Source: Proteobacteria bacterium DTSAM18
Lineage (GTDB): Bacteria > Myxococcota_A > UBA796 > GCA-2862545
Assembly (NCBI GenBank): GCA_028767165.1
Contig: JARACJ010000004.1
Span: 310,001-374,000, forward strand
Length of the DNA stretch: 64,000 nucleotides
Direction: 5' to 3'
Shown: positions 52,456 to 60,925 of the stretch, one piece after another
Layout of the letters: each line of letters starts with the position of its first letter
How positions within the stretch are numbered: position 1 is the first letter of the stretch
The notes under the pieces: generated by a model
Told to the model about the DNA's origin: nothing
What the model saw: only the letters and a program-made list of their open reading frames with translations
The model's database searches: none
Program-made: the position numbers and the translations under genes

Positions 52456-52950
52456 GTGCGGCACTGCCTGTGGATCATCGGAGCCGTCGCGTGCGGCCCG
52501 CAGGGCTTCGAGGGCACGCTGCCGGCGGGGGCCTGGGAGCTGTCGTCCAGCGACGACGACCCATGGTGGCACGAAGGCGGCACATCCGCACCCTGTGAGA
52601 GCTGGCGGGTGGAGGAGCCCGACTTCGTGGAGGTCGACACCACCTACTGTCCCTGGTTCACCGTCCACGCGGACCTTCCCGAAGGCATCGGGCCGGAGGC
52701 GACCCTTCAGGGCGTGCTGGTCCACGACGACCTGTGGGCCGAGGAGCCCGCGGTGGGCGTGGCGGCCATCGCGGTCGATGGTCAGGAGGTCTGGCGGGTG
52801 GAGAAGCAGATCCCGGGCGAGGTGGGGGTGCACCCCTTCGAGGTCGAGCTCGTGGAGCGGGCCGAGCCGGTGCGGATCAGCCTGCACGTCACCAACCACG
52901 GAAAGAACAGTTGGCGATTCGGTGGGTTGCGCGTGATGCTGGCGCCCTGA
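52456..52950 (+). CDS. Small secreted (lipo)protein
   Basis: A 164-residue protein starting at GTG with a GA-rich ribosome-binding site, and a short signal MRHCLWIIGAVAC that could be a lipobox. The rest is a beta-rich domain with two cysteines (APCESW, TTYCPWF), possibly jelly-roll-like. No family recognised. The sugar transferase starts 11 bases after its stop, so they are probably co-transcribed. Confidence 0.65.
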   Translation: MRHCLWIIGAVACGPQGFEGTLPAGAWELSSSDDDPWWHEGGTSAPCESWRVEEPDFVEVDTTYCPWFTVHADLPEGIGPEATLQGVLVHDDLWAEEPAVGVAAIAVDGQEVWRVEKQIPGEVGVHPFEVELVERAEPVRISLHVTNHGKNSWRFGGLRVMLAP

Positions 52951-52961
52951 GGAGTCCCTGG

Positions 52962-54389
52962 ATGCTGCCCGAACCATCCCTCATCGACACCCCCGAGCCC
53001 GACGAGGGGCTCCGGCATCTCCGGCAGGCGCTGGTCGATGGGCTGGTGTGGGCGATGGGGTTCGTGGTGGCGTCGGTGGTCCGCTACGAGCTGTCCCGCT
53101 GGAACACCGAGCTGCCGCCCGTGGAGCTGTGGTTCCCGGTGCAGCTGCTGGTGCTGGTCGTGGCCATGTGGTGGGCCACGGGCCTCGTGCGGCTGGGCGG
53201 CGTGTCCTCCATCCGGCGGGTCGTGGTGCGGCAGGTCCGGCGTTGGGCCACCACCGCTGCCGGCCTGCTCGTGGTGCTGTACGTGCTGCACGGCGAGCCC
53301 CTCAGCCGGTTGTTCTTCGGCATGTGGTTCGGCCTGTCCGGGCTCACCCTCCTGATGGTCCACGTGCACCGCGCGGTCTGGCGCATGTTCTGGAGGAGCC
53401 AGGACGACGGGGGCTCGCCGGTGTGGATCTACGCGCCCTCCCGTGCGGCCCTCGACATCGCCCGGGCGCTCCGGGCCCGGCCCGAGTGGGGCTACAAGCC
53501 GGTGGGCCACTTCTGGGAGGAGCCGCCGGAGCAGCCGCTGCCGGAGCTTCCCTGGCGCGGCGATGCCGAGGTGCTGTGCCGCTGGGAGGGGGCGTCGGAC
53601 CACCTGGTGTTCGCCGGGGCGGAGTCCCTGCGCAGTCCCGCGTGGGACGAGGTGCAGGACCGACTCGGGGCCCGCGGCGGCGCGCTGCGACTGGTGCTGC
53701 AGGAGGTGCGGGGCGGCGTGCGGTCCGTGGGGCAGGTGGGGGATCTCCCCGTGCTCGAGCTCGGTCCGGCACGCGCCCGTGACGCGCTGTCCTACGTGGC
53801 CGCCAAGAGGCTCCTCGACGTCACGGTCAGCCTGCTGCTGCTGCTGGCGATGGCGCCGGTGATGGCGGTCGTGGCGATCTGCGTGCGGCTGTCCGGTCCC
53901 GGGCCGGTGATCTACAGCCAGGCCCGCAGCGGTCGTGGGGGGACGCCCTTCACGATGTACAAATTCCGGTCCATGGTGCCCACCGCCGACTCCCGTCGGG
54001 ACGAGCTCGAGGTCTACAACCTGATGCGGGGCCCCACGTTCAAGATGCGGCACGACCCCCGCATCACGGCCTTCGGTCGGCTGCTGCGGAGCACCAGCCT
54101 CGACGAGCTGCCTCAGCTCGTGAACGTCCTCAAGGGCGACATGAGCCTCGTGGGCCCCCGACCCCTCGTGCCCGAGGAGACCGCCGGGCTCGCACCCTGG
54201 GAGCGCGAGCGCCTGGCCGTGCCCCCGGGCCTCACCTGCATCTGGCAGGTGTGCGGCCGCAGCCGTGTGGGCCACGTGGCCTGGATGCAGCAGGACGTCA
54301 GCTACGTGAGCCAGCGCAGCCTGGCGCTCGACCTGAAGATCCTCGCGCTGACGCTGCCGGCGGTGATCACGCGTCGGGGCGCCTGGTAG
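52962..54389 (+). CDS. Polyprenyl glycosylphosphotransferase (WcaJ/EpsE-type initiating sugar transferase)
   Basis: A 475-residue membrane enzyme. Four or five hydrophobic segments cover about residues 20-140, followed by a CoA-binding-like middle domain. Near residue 290 begins the sugar-transferase domain: AAKRLLDVTVSLLLLLAMAP, PVIYSQARSG, MYKFRSMV, STSLDELPQLVNVLKGDMSL and GPRPL. These are the phosphoglycosyl transferase motifs that pass a sugar-1-phosphate to undecaprenyl phosphate, the first step of exopolysaccharide assembly. ATG 52962 has GGAG seven bases upstream. Confidence 0.93.
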   Translation: MLPEPSLIDTPEPDEGLRHLRQALVDGLVWAMGFVVASVVRYELSRWNTELPPVELWFPVQLLVLVVAMWWATGLVRLGGVSSIRRVVVRQVRRWATTAAGLLVVLYVLHGEPLSRLFFGMWFGLSGLTLLMVHVHRAVWRMFWRSQDDGGSPVWIYAPSRAALDIARALRARPEWGYKPVGHFWEEPPEQPLPELPWRGDAEVLCRWEGASDHLVFAGAESLRSPAWDEVQDRLGARGGALRLVLQEVRGGVRSVGQVGDLPVLELGPARARDALSYVAAKRLLDVTVSLLLLLAMAPVMAVVAICVRLSGPGPVIYSQARSGRGGTPFTMYKFRSMVPTADSRRDELEVYNLMRGPTFKMRHDPRITAFGRLLRSTSLDELPQLVNVLKGDMSLVGPRPLVPEETAGLAPWERERLAVPPGLTCIWQVCGRSRVGHVAWMQQDVSYVSQRSLALDLKILALTLPAVITRRGAW

Positions 54390-54392
54390 GCC

Positions 54393-55196
54393 TCAGCCCA
54401 GCAGGCGCTGGCGCTGCACCTCGTACATGATGACCGAGGCCGCGACGGCGATGTTCAGGCTGTTGACCTTGCCGAGCATGGGCATCTTGACGCACGTGTC
54501 GGCCTCGGCCAGCACCTGCTCGCCGATGCCGACGTGCTCGTTGCCGACGACGACGCAGGTTCCCCGGACGAAGTCGAGGTCGGTGAACATGGCGTCGGTG
54601 TTGGCGGAGGTGCCGACCACCTGGATGCCGGCCTCCTTCACGGTGCGAAGGGTGGCGGGGAGGTCCGGGGCACGCAGGATGGGCAGGGCGAACACGGCAC
54701 CGCGGGAGGCGCGCACCACGCGCCAGCCGAAGGCATCCACGGTGCTGCCACCGAGGATGACGCCGTGGGCACCGGCCGCATCGGCGGAGCGGATGAGCAT
54801 GCCCAGGTTGTCGGCGCTGTCGCCCTCGTCGACCGCCACCAGGAAGGGGCGCTCGTGATCGGCGAGCACCTGCTCCAGGTTCGCGGTGGGGGTCTTCGCG
54901 ATGGCCACGGCGTGGGGCACGGGCTTGATGTTGGTGATGCACTTGGCCATCAGGCCGCGGCTCAGGGTGTACACCGGCATGCGGCCGGCGGTGGCCACCA
55001 GCTCCCGGCCGGCGTCGGAGGTGGCGAAGGCCTCCTCGAGCAGGAGGCACTCCAGGCTCGCACCCCAGCGCAGGGCCCGCTCGATGAGCTGGGCCGACTC
55101 GATGACGAAGCGCCCCTCCTCCTCGCGGCCCTTGGGGCGCTGCAGCTTGCGGAGCAGGACGATGATGGGTTCGCGCTGTGACTGGACCTTGGGCAT
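54393..55196 (-). CDS. TrmH/SpoU-family RNA 2'-O-methyltransferase
   Basis: A 267-residue SPOUT methyltransferase. The N-terminal substrate-binding part (KLQRPKGREEEGRFVIES) precedes the three knot motifs: DNLGMLIRSADAAGA, VVVGNEHVGIGEQVL and MPMLGKVNSLNIAVAAS. It methylates a ribose in tRNA or 23S rRNA; the site cannot be told from sequence. It converges on the sugar transferase gene with three bases between. Confidence 0.92.
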   Translation of the reverse strand: MPKVQSQREPIIVLLRKLQRPKGREEEGRFVIESAQLIERALRWGASLECLLLEEAFATSDAGRELVATAGRMPVYTLSRGLMAKCITNIKPVPHAVAIAKTPTANLEQVLADHERPFLVAVDEGDSADNLGMLIRSADAAGAHGVILGGSTVDAFGWRVVRASRGAVFALPILRAPDLPATLRTVKEAGIQVVGTSANTDAMFTDLDFVRGTCVVVGNEHVGIGEQVLAEADTCVKMPMLGKVNSLNIAVAASVIMYEVQRQRLLG

Positions 55197-55438
55197 GCCG
55201 GTGTCCTCTCGTGAGACGGGATGGCTGCCGAGGCCATAGCGCTCCCGGGGCCGGCCGGCACGCGGGCTTGCACGATGACAAATCGGCCCCCAGGACCTTT
55301 TTCGTCCTGTTTTCTTTCGGTCAAGCCTGGGTTTGCGGTGGCTCGGGATGATCCGGACGGCGGGGATCCAATGTACAACTGATGTCGATCCGATTTTCCG
55401 TTCCGCCTCGGCGGGACCTTCTTCTGTGTGGAGAGACC

Positions 55439-56272
55439 ATGGACGTCCCGAGCATCATGGAGCTTGATCCGGACCACCCCGGCTTTCGCGATCCGGCGTA
55501 CCGCAAGCGTCGCGATCTCATCGCCAACATCGCCCTGAACCACCGCATGGGTGATCCCATCCCCGACGCCCCCTACACCTCCGAGGAGCACGGCGTCTGG
55601 CGGGCCATCTGGGAGTCCCTGGAAGACCTGCACAAGACCCACGTGGTCAAGCCCGTGCAGGACATCCTCCATCGCATCGAGCTCGATCACCACGAGATCC
55701 CCCAGCTGTCCGTGGTCAACGAGCAGATCAAGCAGGCCACGGGCTACTCCATGGAGCCGGTCGCCGGCCTCGTCACCGCCGCCGACTTCCTGCGCGCGCT
55801 CGGTGAGGGCTACTTCTGCTCCACGCAGTACATCCGCCACGCCTCCAAGCCCCTGTACACGCCCGAGCCGGACGTGGTGCACGAGCTGGTGGGCCACGCC
55901 GCCCTGCTGTCGAGTCCCCGGATCGCCCAGCTGCAGCTCAAGATGGGCAAGGCCGTCCACGGCGCCAGCCAGGACGAGGTCGACCGCCTGATCCGCCTGT
56001 ACTGGTACACGATCGAGTTCGGCGTGGCCTGGGAAGACGGCCAGATCAAGGCCTACGGCGCAGGCCTCCTGTCGAGCTGCGGCGAGCTGGCCCAGATCGC
56101 CGAGGGTCCCGAGCTGCGTCCCTGGAACGTCGTCGAGATGGTCAGCACCCCCTACGACCCCACCGACTACCAGGGCACCCTGTGGGTCGCCGCCAGCTAC
56201 GAGCAGGCGCTCGACGACATCGAGGCCTTCCTCGATCAGGGCCTGTACAAGGACGAGCACTTCCAGGACTGA
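55439..56272 (+). CDS. phhA: Phenylalanine 4-monooxygenase (monomeric)
   Basis: A 277-residue pterin-dependent hydroxylase that converts phenylalanine to tyrosine. Iron ligands are His148 and His153 in VVHELVGHAALL and Glu193 in YWYTIEFGVA. The conserved GEGYFCSTQYIR and AYGAGLLSSCGEL also match. I choose ATG 55439 (GGAG upstream) over ATG 55382, which has no site. It sits divergent from the methyltransferase, with its own strong terminator. The product feeds the pathway to which HPPD at 50292-51320 belongs. Confidence 0.93.
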   Translation: MDVPSIMELDPDHPGFRDPAYRKRRDLIANIALNHRMGDPIPDAPYTSEEHGVWRAIWESLEDLHKTHVVKPVQDILHRIELDHHEIPQLSVVNEQIKQATGYSMEPVAGLVTAADFLRALGEGYFCSTQYIRHASKPLYTPEPDVVHELVGHAALLSSPRIAQLQLKMGKAVHGASQDEVDRLIRLYWYTIEFGVAWEDGQIKAYGAGLLSSCGELAQIAEGPELRPWNVVEMVSTPYDPTDYQGTLWVAASYEQALDDIEAFLDQGLYKDEHFQD

Positions 56273-56293
56273 TCGCCTGGGTTCGTCACGAAC

Positions 56294-56325
56294 AAGGGCG
56301 CCCCACCGGCCGGTGGGGCGCCCTT
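56294..56325. terminator. Bidirectional terminator between phhA and the large lipoprotein gene
   Basis: A perfect 14-base stem AAGGGCGCCCCACC/GGTGGGGCGCCCTT with a four-base loop, 21 bases after phhA. The strand-symmetric stem could also end the opposing gene 70 bases away. Confidence 0.7.
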
Positions 56326-56395
56326 CGTGCGTGTGGGCGGGGCGGTCCGGGGGGCAGCACGCGGGCCAGCCTCGGAGACAGCCCTACAGACAGCC

Positions 56396-58327
56396 TCACA
56401 GACAGGTGTAGAAGGCGAAGTCGTCGTTCCAGCCGCAGGTGGTCTGCCACTCGGTGCAGTCCATCACGACGAGGGCCTCGTCTTCGCAGTACACGAGGGT
56501 GTCGCCCAGGCAGGCGCCGTCGTAGTCGTACTCGCCGCAGGGAGCGCCCTCGACGGGCACGTCGGAGGGCGCGGACTCGACCTCGGCCTGGGGCAGGGCG
56601 CACCAGGCCGTGTGCTCGAGGGGCAGGACGACGTCTTCCGGGGTGTCGCGCTGGGGGCAGGGCTCGTCCTCGGACCAGGCCTTCCACTCGTCGGCCCTGC
56701 CCTGGGCCGCTGCGTAGGCCGCAAAGCGGGCGTAGCCATCGTCGTGGGACTTGAAGACCTCCGGCTCGACACACTCGCCGCGCTCGTCGGCCGTGGCCAG
56801 GAGCTGCAGGTTGTAGTCCACCACCAGCTGGTGCATCTGCGGAGTGGTGGAGTTCCAGCAGCAGGTCTTCGAGGACTCGTACGCGAGCTCGGCGAAGATG
56901 TAGTCCTCGAGGGTGCGCCAGGTCTCGTCGACCTGGGCCCGGGTGAGGCCCTGTTCGCGCTCGGCGAGGTCGTACAGCTCGGCGAAGGCCTCCTCGCGGC
57001 GCTGGCGGTTGGCGCAGGAGGCCGGCCGCTTGGTCAGGTTGGTGCGCGCGGTGTCGATGCGCTGGCCGAGCAGCTCGAACTGCTCCTCGATGGTCAGATC
57101 CCCCAGCAGCGCGCGGAAGGTGGGCACGCGGGCACCGAGGGTCTGCAGATCGGTGTAGGGGATGAAGTCGCCGACGTCGGCGGGGGCGACCACGTTGGTC
57201 CAGCGGCCGTCGGCCTGGACGGGGGTGCGCCAGCGCTTGAGGCCGCCGCCGAGGCTGGCGAAGGGCACGCCCTCGGGGGATTCGTCCGGGCCGCCGCTGT
57301 ACTGGCTGGTGAAGTAGGCCCGGGACAGGCCGCCGTCGTACCAGACCGGTTGGATGCGGGGCATGGAGCCGAAGATGAGCTCGGCCTCGTAGCGATCGGG
57401 ACCGAGCTGCTCGACCTCCTTGAGCACCGTGACGTGGCCGATGCCCTGACGCTGCCAGCGCTCGATGAGCAGGTCGCCTTCGGCCATGGCCCTGGGCGCG
57501 ATGTCGTAGGTGTTGTCGGAGCTGGCGAGGTGGATGGAGCCGAAGTTGGTGAGCAGGCGCAGCAGGAAGTGACCCACGCGCTTGTTGAGGACGATCTCGT
57601 CGAAGTACGCGCCGGCGTAGGCGGCGTCGCCGAGGAAGGGGTTGTGATCGTCCTTCGCGGTGGTGAGGTAGCGGGCGGCCAGGGCTTCGTCGTGGGGCCA
57701 GAACTCGCGGGCCTTCTCCTCGGCGATGCCCTCGAAGTCGGCCGAGTGGTCGCCGTAGGACAGCGCGAAGGTGGGGCTGCCGGTGATGCGGCCTCCCTCG
57801 TGGTCGACGATGCCGAAGTGGCCGTAGTGGATCGAGCCGACGTCGGGGTGCCAGGCGGTGACGAAGAAGGGCAGGCCGTGCCAGCTGGCGAACAGGGCGC
57901 GCAGGAACAGGCCCATCTCGGCGCACTCGAGACGGGGCGACGGCAGCTCGTGGCCCCAGGGGGTGATGAGGCCGATGGTGAGGTCGCCGTCGAGGGAGTC
58001 GGCCTGCTCCATGGCGTCGACCCAGGCGGCGTACTTTTCGGACCAGGTGAGGCCGGAGTGCTCGCCCCAGGCGAGACCCGCCTCCGGCGTGACGGCATCC
58101 CAGGACTGCGTGACGGACCAGACCTCGGTGGCGCTGTCGAGCCCGGCGAGCAGGGGACCCGAGCGGGCCATGCCGGCGGCTCGCTCCGCGGGCGACTGCT
58201 GCAGCAGCGGCTTGTGGTAGTCGCGATCGATCGGGATCTCGAGGAAGGACTCGGACTGCCAGGCGTCGGGATCCAGGCTGGTGCAGGACAAGGCGAAAAG
58301 GCAGGAACAAAGGGTCAGGCCGCGCAT
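56396..58327 (-). CDS. Large lipoprotein of unknown function
   Basis: A 643-residue protein with signal MRGLTLCSCLFALSC. The mature part is Trp/Tyr/Glu-rich without repeats or low-complexity linkers. It has cysteine-rich ends: CCWNSTTP at about 475 and, in the last 60 residues, several CxnC pairs (CGEYDYDGACLGD, VYCEDEALVVMDCTEW, TTCGW). I recognise no family. ATG 58327 has GGAGG five bases upstream. It is a single gene between phhA and the leucine dehydrogenase. Confidence 0.78.
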   Translation of the reverse strand: MRGLTLCSCLFALSCTSLDPDAWQSESFLEIPIDRDYHKPLLQQSPAERAAGMARSGPLLAGLDSATEVWSVTQSWDAVTPEAGLAWGEHSGLTWSEKYAAWVDAMEQADSLDGDLTIGLITPWGHELPSPRLECAEMGLFLRALFASWHGLPFFVTAWHPDVGSIHYGHFGIVDHEGGRITGSPTFALSYGDHSADFEGIAEEKAREFWPHDEALAARYLTTAKDDHNPFLGDAAYAGAYFDEIVLNKRVGHFLLRLLTNFGSIHLASSDNTYDIAPRAMAEGDLLIERWQRQGIGHVTVLKEVEQLGPDRYEAELIFGSMPRIQPVWYDGGLSRAYFTSQYSGGPDESPEGVPFASLGGGLKRWRTPVQADGRWTNVVAPADVGDFIPYTDLQTLGARVPTFRALLGDLTIEEQFELLGQRIDTARTNLTKRPASCANRQRREEAFAELYDLAEREQGLTRAQVDETWRTLEDYIFAELAYESSKTCCWNSTTPQMHQLVVDYNLQLLATADERGECVEPEVFKSHDDGYARFAAYAAAQGRADEWKAWSEDEPCPQRDTPEDVVLPLEHTAWCALPQAEVESAPSDVPVEGAPCGEYDYDGACLGDTLVYCEDEALVVMDCTEWQTTCGWNDDFAFYTCL

Positions 58328-58438
58328 GGGTACCTCCGGGGCGACCGGATACCACAGACGGAGGACCACGTCACGCCATCGGGCGCCTTGCAACCTGGGC
58401 TTCCGGGCGGCCGGCATGGAGGCGTCCCCAAGACGACG

Positions 58439-58469
58439 ACGCCCCCACCCTCCAAGAGGGCAGGGGCGT
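58439..58469 (-). terminator. Terminator of the leucine dehydrogenase gene
   Basis: A two-part stem (CGCCCC/GGGGCG outside, CCCTC/GAGGG inside, three-base loop), 24 bases after the stop codon, followed by CGTCGTCTTG on the minus strand. Confidence 0.55.
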
Positions 58470-58492
58470 GGGGTGCGCGCGAGGCGCAGGAC

Positions 58493-59584
58493 TCACCGGT
58501 ACCGGTTCAGGCGGTTGCCGACGAAGGTGTCCTTGATCTTGGCGACGCCAGCGATGCGGCGCTCGGCCAGCGTGTTGGCGGCCTGCAGGGTGGTGATGCC
58601 CTCGTCACGCGCGATCTGGAAGATGCGGGTGGTGATGTCGTAGATGGCCTGGACGCGCTCGGTGGAGCGCTGGGCGTTGTAGCCCTCGAGCTCGTTGGCG
58701 ACGTTGATGAGGCCACCGGCGTTCACGACGTAGTCGGGGGCGTACAGGATGCCGCGGTCGGCCAGGGCCTGGGCGTGATCCTCACGATCCAGGGTGTTGT
58801 TGGCGGAGCCGGCGATGATGCTGCACTTGAGGCGCTCGATGGTCTCGTCGTTGACGGTGGCACCGAGGGCACAGGGCGCGTAGATGTCGCAGTCGACGTC
58901 GTAGATGGCGTCGGGGTCGACGTACTCGGCGGAGGGCACGAGCTCGGACGTCTTGCGCAGGTTGTCCTGATCGATGTCGGTGATGAACACCTTGGCGCCG
59001 GCGTCGGCCAGCATCTTCACCAGGTGGATGCCGACGTGGCCCACGCCCTGGACGGTGATCTTCTTGCCCTCGAGGGAGTCGGAGCCGGTCTGCCAGTTGA
59101 CGGAGGCCTTGATGCCCTCGAACACGCCCAGGGCGGTGAAGGGGCTGGGGTCGCCGGAGCCACCGAGGCTGCGGGAGATGCCGACCACGGAGTCGGTCTC
59201 CATGCGGGCCCACTCCATGTCCTGCACGGTGGTGCCGACATCCTCAGCGGTGATGTAGCGGCCGCCGAGGGTCTGGACGAAACGACCGTAGCTGCGGAAC
59301 AGCATCTCGGACTTCATCTTCTTGGCGTCGCCGATGATGACGGCCTTGCCACCACCGAGGTTCAGGCCGGCAGCAGCAGCCTTGTAGGTCATGCCACGGG
59401 ACAGGCGGAGCACGTCGCGGACGGCGCTCGCCTCATCGGCGTAGGCCCACATACGGGTACCGCCGAGGGCAGGGCCCAGGGTGGTATCGTGGATACCGAT
59501 GATGGCCTTCAGACCGGTGGTCTCGTCGTGGCAGAACACGAGCTGCTCGTGGTCGTGCTGCTCCATCTGTTCGAAGATGCTCAT
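58493..59584 (-). CDS. ldh: Leucine dehydrogenase (Glu/Leu/Phe/Val dehydrogenase family)
   Basis: A 363-residue NAD-dependent amino-acid dehydrogenase that deaminates branched-chain amino acids. Substrate and catalytic residues sit in GGTRMW, RGMTYKAAAAGLNLGGGKA (catalytic Lys68/Lys80) and the Asp of YITAEDVGTT. The cofactor motif is GVGHVG. The length and the block APCALGATVN match leucine rather than glutamate dehydrogenases; phenylalanine dehydrogenase is a close alternative. It is divergent from hemB across a 271-base region containing a hairpin. Confidence 0.9.
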   Translation of the reverse strand: MSIFEQMEQHDHEQLVFCHDETTGLKAIIGIHDTTLGPALGGTRMWAYADEASAVRDVLRLSRGMTYKAAAAGLNLGGGKAVIIGDAKKMKSEMLFRSYGRFVQTLGGRYITAEDVGTTVQDMEWARMETDSVVGISRSLGGSGDPSPFTALGVFEGIKASVNWQTGSDSLEGKKITVQGVGHVGIHLVKMLADAGAKVFITDIDQDNLRKTSELVPSAEYVDPDAIYDVDCDIYAPCALGATVNDETIERLKCSIIAGSANNTLDREDHAQALADRGILYAPDYVVNAGGLINVANELEGYNAQRSTERVQAIYDITTRIFQIARDEGITTLQAANTLAERRIAGVAKIKDTFVGNRLNRYR

Positions 59585-59654
59585 GGCGTGTGATCCTTGG
59601 CAAGAAAGGAAGCTTCTGCCCGTACCGGCCACCGACGAGAAGACGCACGTGGGT

Positions 59655-59689
59655 GGTTGGGGGGCGCGATCAAGCGTGGCCCCCTAACC
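59655..59689. promoter_or_regulatory. Inverted repeat between ldh and hemB
   Basis: GGTTGGGGGGC, 13 bases, GCCCCCTAACC: 11-base arms with one mismatch, in the divergent region. A 12-base perfect palindrome CGGGGATCCCCG (59689-59700) abuts it. It could be an operator or attenuating hairpin. Confidence 0.4.
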
Positions 59690-59855
59690 GGGGATCCCCG
59701 ATCCCTGCATGGATCTGGGGGCGCAGAAACGTGGATATCTGGTGAAGCATCCTGACGTGCGTCACCATGGGTACCTCACGCCGCTGCGCAGGCCGGTGGA
59801 AGACGCTATCGGGAGGCAGCGGACCGGCCGCCCCATCGTCCGCTTCGGAGGAACC

Positions 59856-60851
59856 ATGACCTACGCTCCCTTCCCCCTGGGCCGTCCCCGCCGTCTCCGC
59901 ACCCGCGCCGGCGCCCGTGATCTCGTCCGCGAGGCACGCCTGGCCGCTGAGGACCTCATCCAGCCCTACTTCGTGTTCGAGGGCGAGGGTGAGCCGGTGG
60001 CCATCGAGAGCATGCCCGGTCAGTTCCGCTGGCCCGAGTCCCACATCGTGCAGCTCGCCCGTCAGGCCCACGAGGCCGGCATCCGCGCCATCGCCATCTT
60101 CCCGAAGATCGCCGACGAGAAGAAGACCATCGGCGGCGACGAGGCGTGGAACCCCGAGGGGCTGGTGCCCCGCATCATCGGCGCCATCAAGGCCGAGGTG
60201 CCCGAGCTGCTCATCATGACCGATGTGGCCCTCGACCCCTACTCCAGCATGGGCCAGGACGGCATCGTCGTGGACGGTCGCATCGACAACGACCTCACCA
60301 TCGCCGCCCTCATCAAGCAGGCGCTGTGCCATGCAGAGGCCGGTGCAGACATCGTGGGCCCGTCGGACATGATGGACGGCCGGGTTGCCGCCATCCGCGA
60401 GGCCTTCGCCGACAACGGCCACGACGACACCCTCATCATGGCCTACTCCGCCAAGTACGCCTCGGCCTACTACGGCCCGTTCCGCGACGCGCTGGACTCC
60501 GCTCCCCGCGGCGGCACCGACAAGCGCACCTACCAGATGGACCCGGGCAACAGCGACGAGGCCCTCATGGAGGTGGCGCGGGATCTCGAGGAGGGCGCCG
60601 ACATCGTCATGGTCAAGCCCGGCCTGCCCTACCTGGACATCATCCGTCGCTGCAAGGAGACCTTCTCCTGTCCTGTGGCGGCGTACCATGTGTCCGGCGA
60701 GTACGCGATGCTCAAGGCCGCGGCCGCCAATGGCTGGCTCGACGAGTGGCCCGTGCTCATGGAGACCCTGCTGTCGTTCCGTCGCGCGGGTGCCGACATG
60801 ATCCTCACCTACTACGCGGTCGAGGTGGCGGAGCGGCTCAAGCAGGGCTGA
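59856..60851 (+). CDS. hemB: Delta-aminolevulinic acid dehydratase (porphobilinogen synthase)
   Basis: A 331-residue enzyme that condenses two 5-aminolevulinate molecules in heme synthesis. Schiff-base lysines are Lys200 (MAYSAKYAS) and Lys254 (VMVKPGLPYLD). The metal-site segment reads DVALDPYSSMGQDGIV: the cysteines of zinc-type enzymes are replaced by Ala/Asp, which marks the Mg-dependent type. ATG 59856 has GGAGG five bases upstream. A strong terminator follows. Confidence 0.96.
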   Translation: MTYAPFPLGRPRRLRTRAGARDLVREARLAAEDLIQPYFVFEGEGEPVAIESMPGQFRWPESHIVQLARQAHEAGIRAIAIFPKIADEKKTIGGDEAWNPEGLVPRIIGAIKAEVPELLIMTDVALDPYSSMGQDGIVVDGRIDNDLTIAALIKQALCHAEAGADIVGPSDMMDGRVAAIREAFADNGHDDTLIMAYSAKYASAYYGPFRDALDSAPRGGTDKRTYQMDPGNSDEALMEVARDLEEGADIVMVKPGLPYLDIIRRCKETFSCPVAAYHVSGEYAMLKAAAANGWLDEWPVLMETLLSFRRAGADMILTYYAVEVAERLKQG

Positions 60852-60871
60852 TCCCGTCCCCCGTACGCAGG

Positions 60872-60907
60872 AAAGCCCCCGGTCGCCACAGCGGCCGGGG
60901 GCTTTCT
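60872..60907 (+). terminator. Terminator of hemB
   Basis: A 16-base stem GAAAGCCCCCGGTCGC/GCGGCCGGGGGCTTTC (one wobble pair) with a four-base loop, 20 bases after hemB and just before the end of the opposing lipoprotein gene, which it may also terminate. Confidence 0.7.
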
Positions 60908-60925
60908 CGTGGGGGGCAGGCCGGA

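Noticed and set aside
56327-59593. A 1088-codon plus-strand open frame opposite the large lipoprotein and leucine dehydrogenase
   Set aside because: Antisense shadow with no domain pattern, running across two genuine genes and their terminator.
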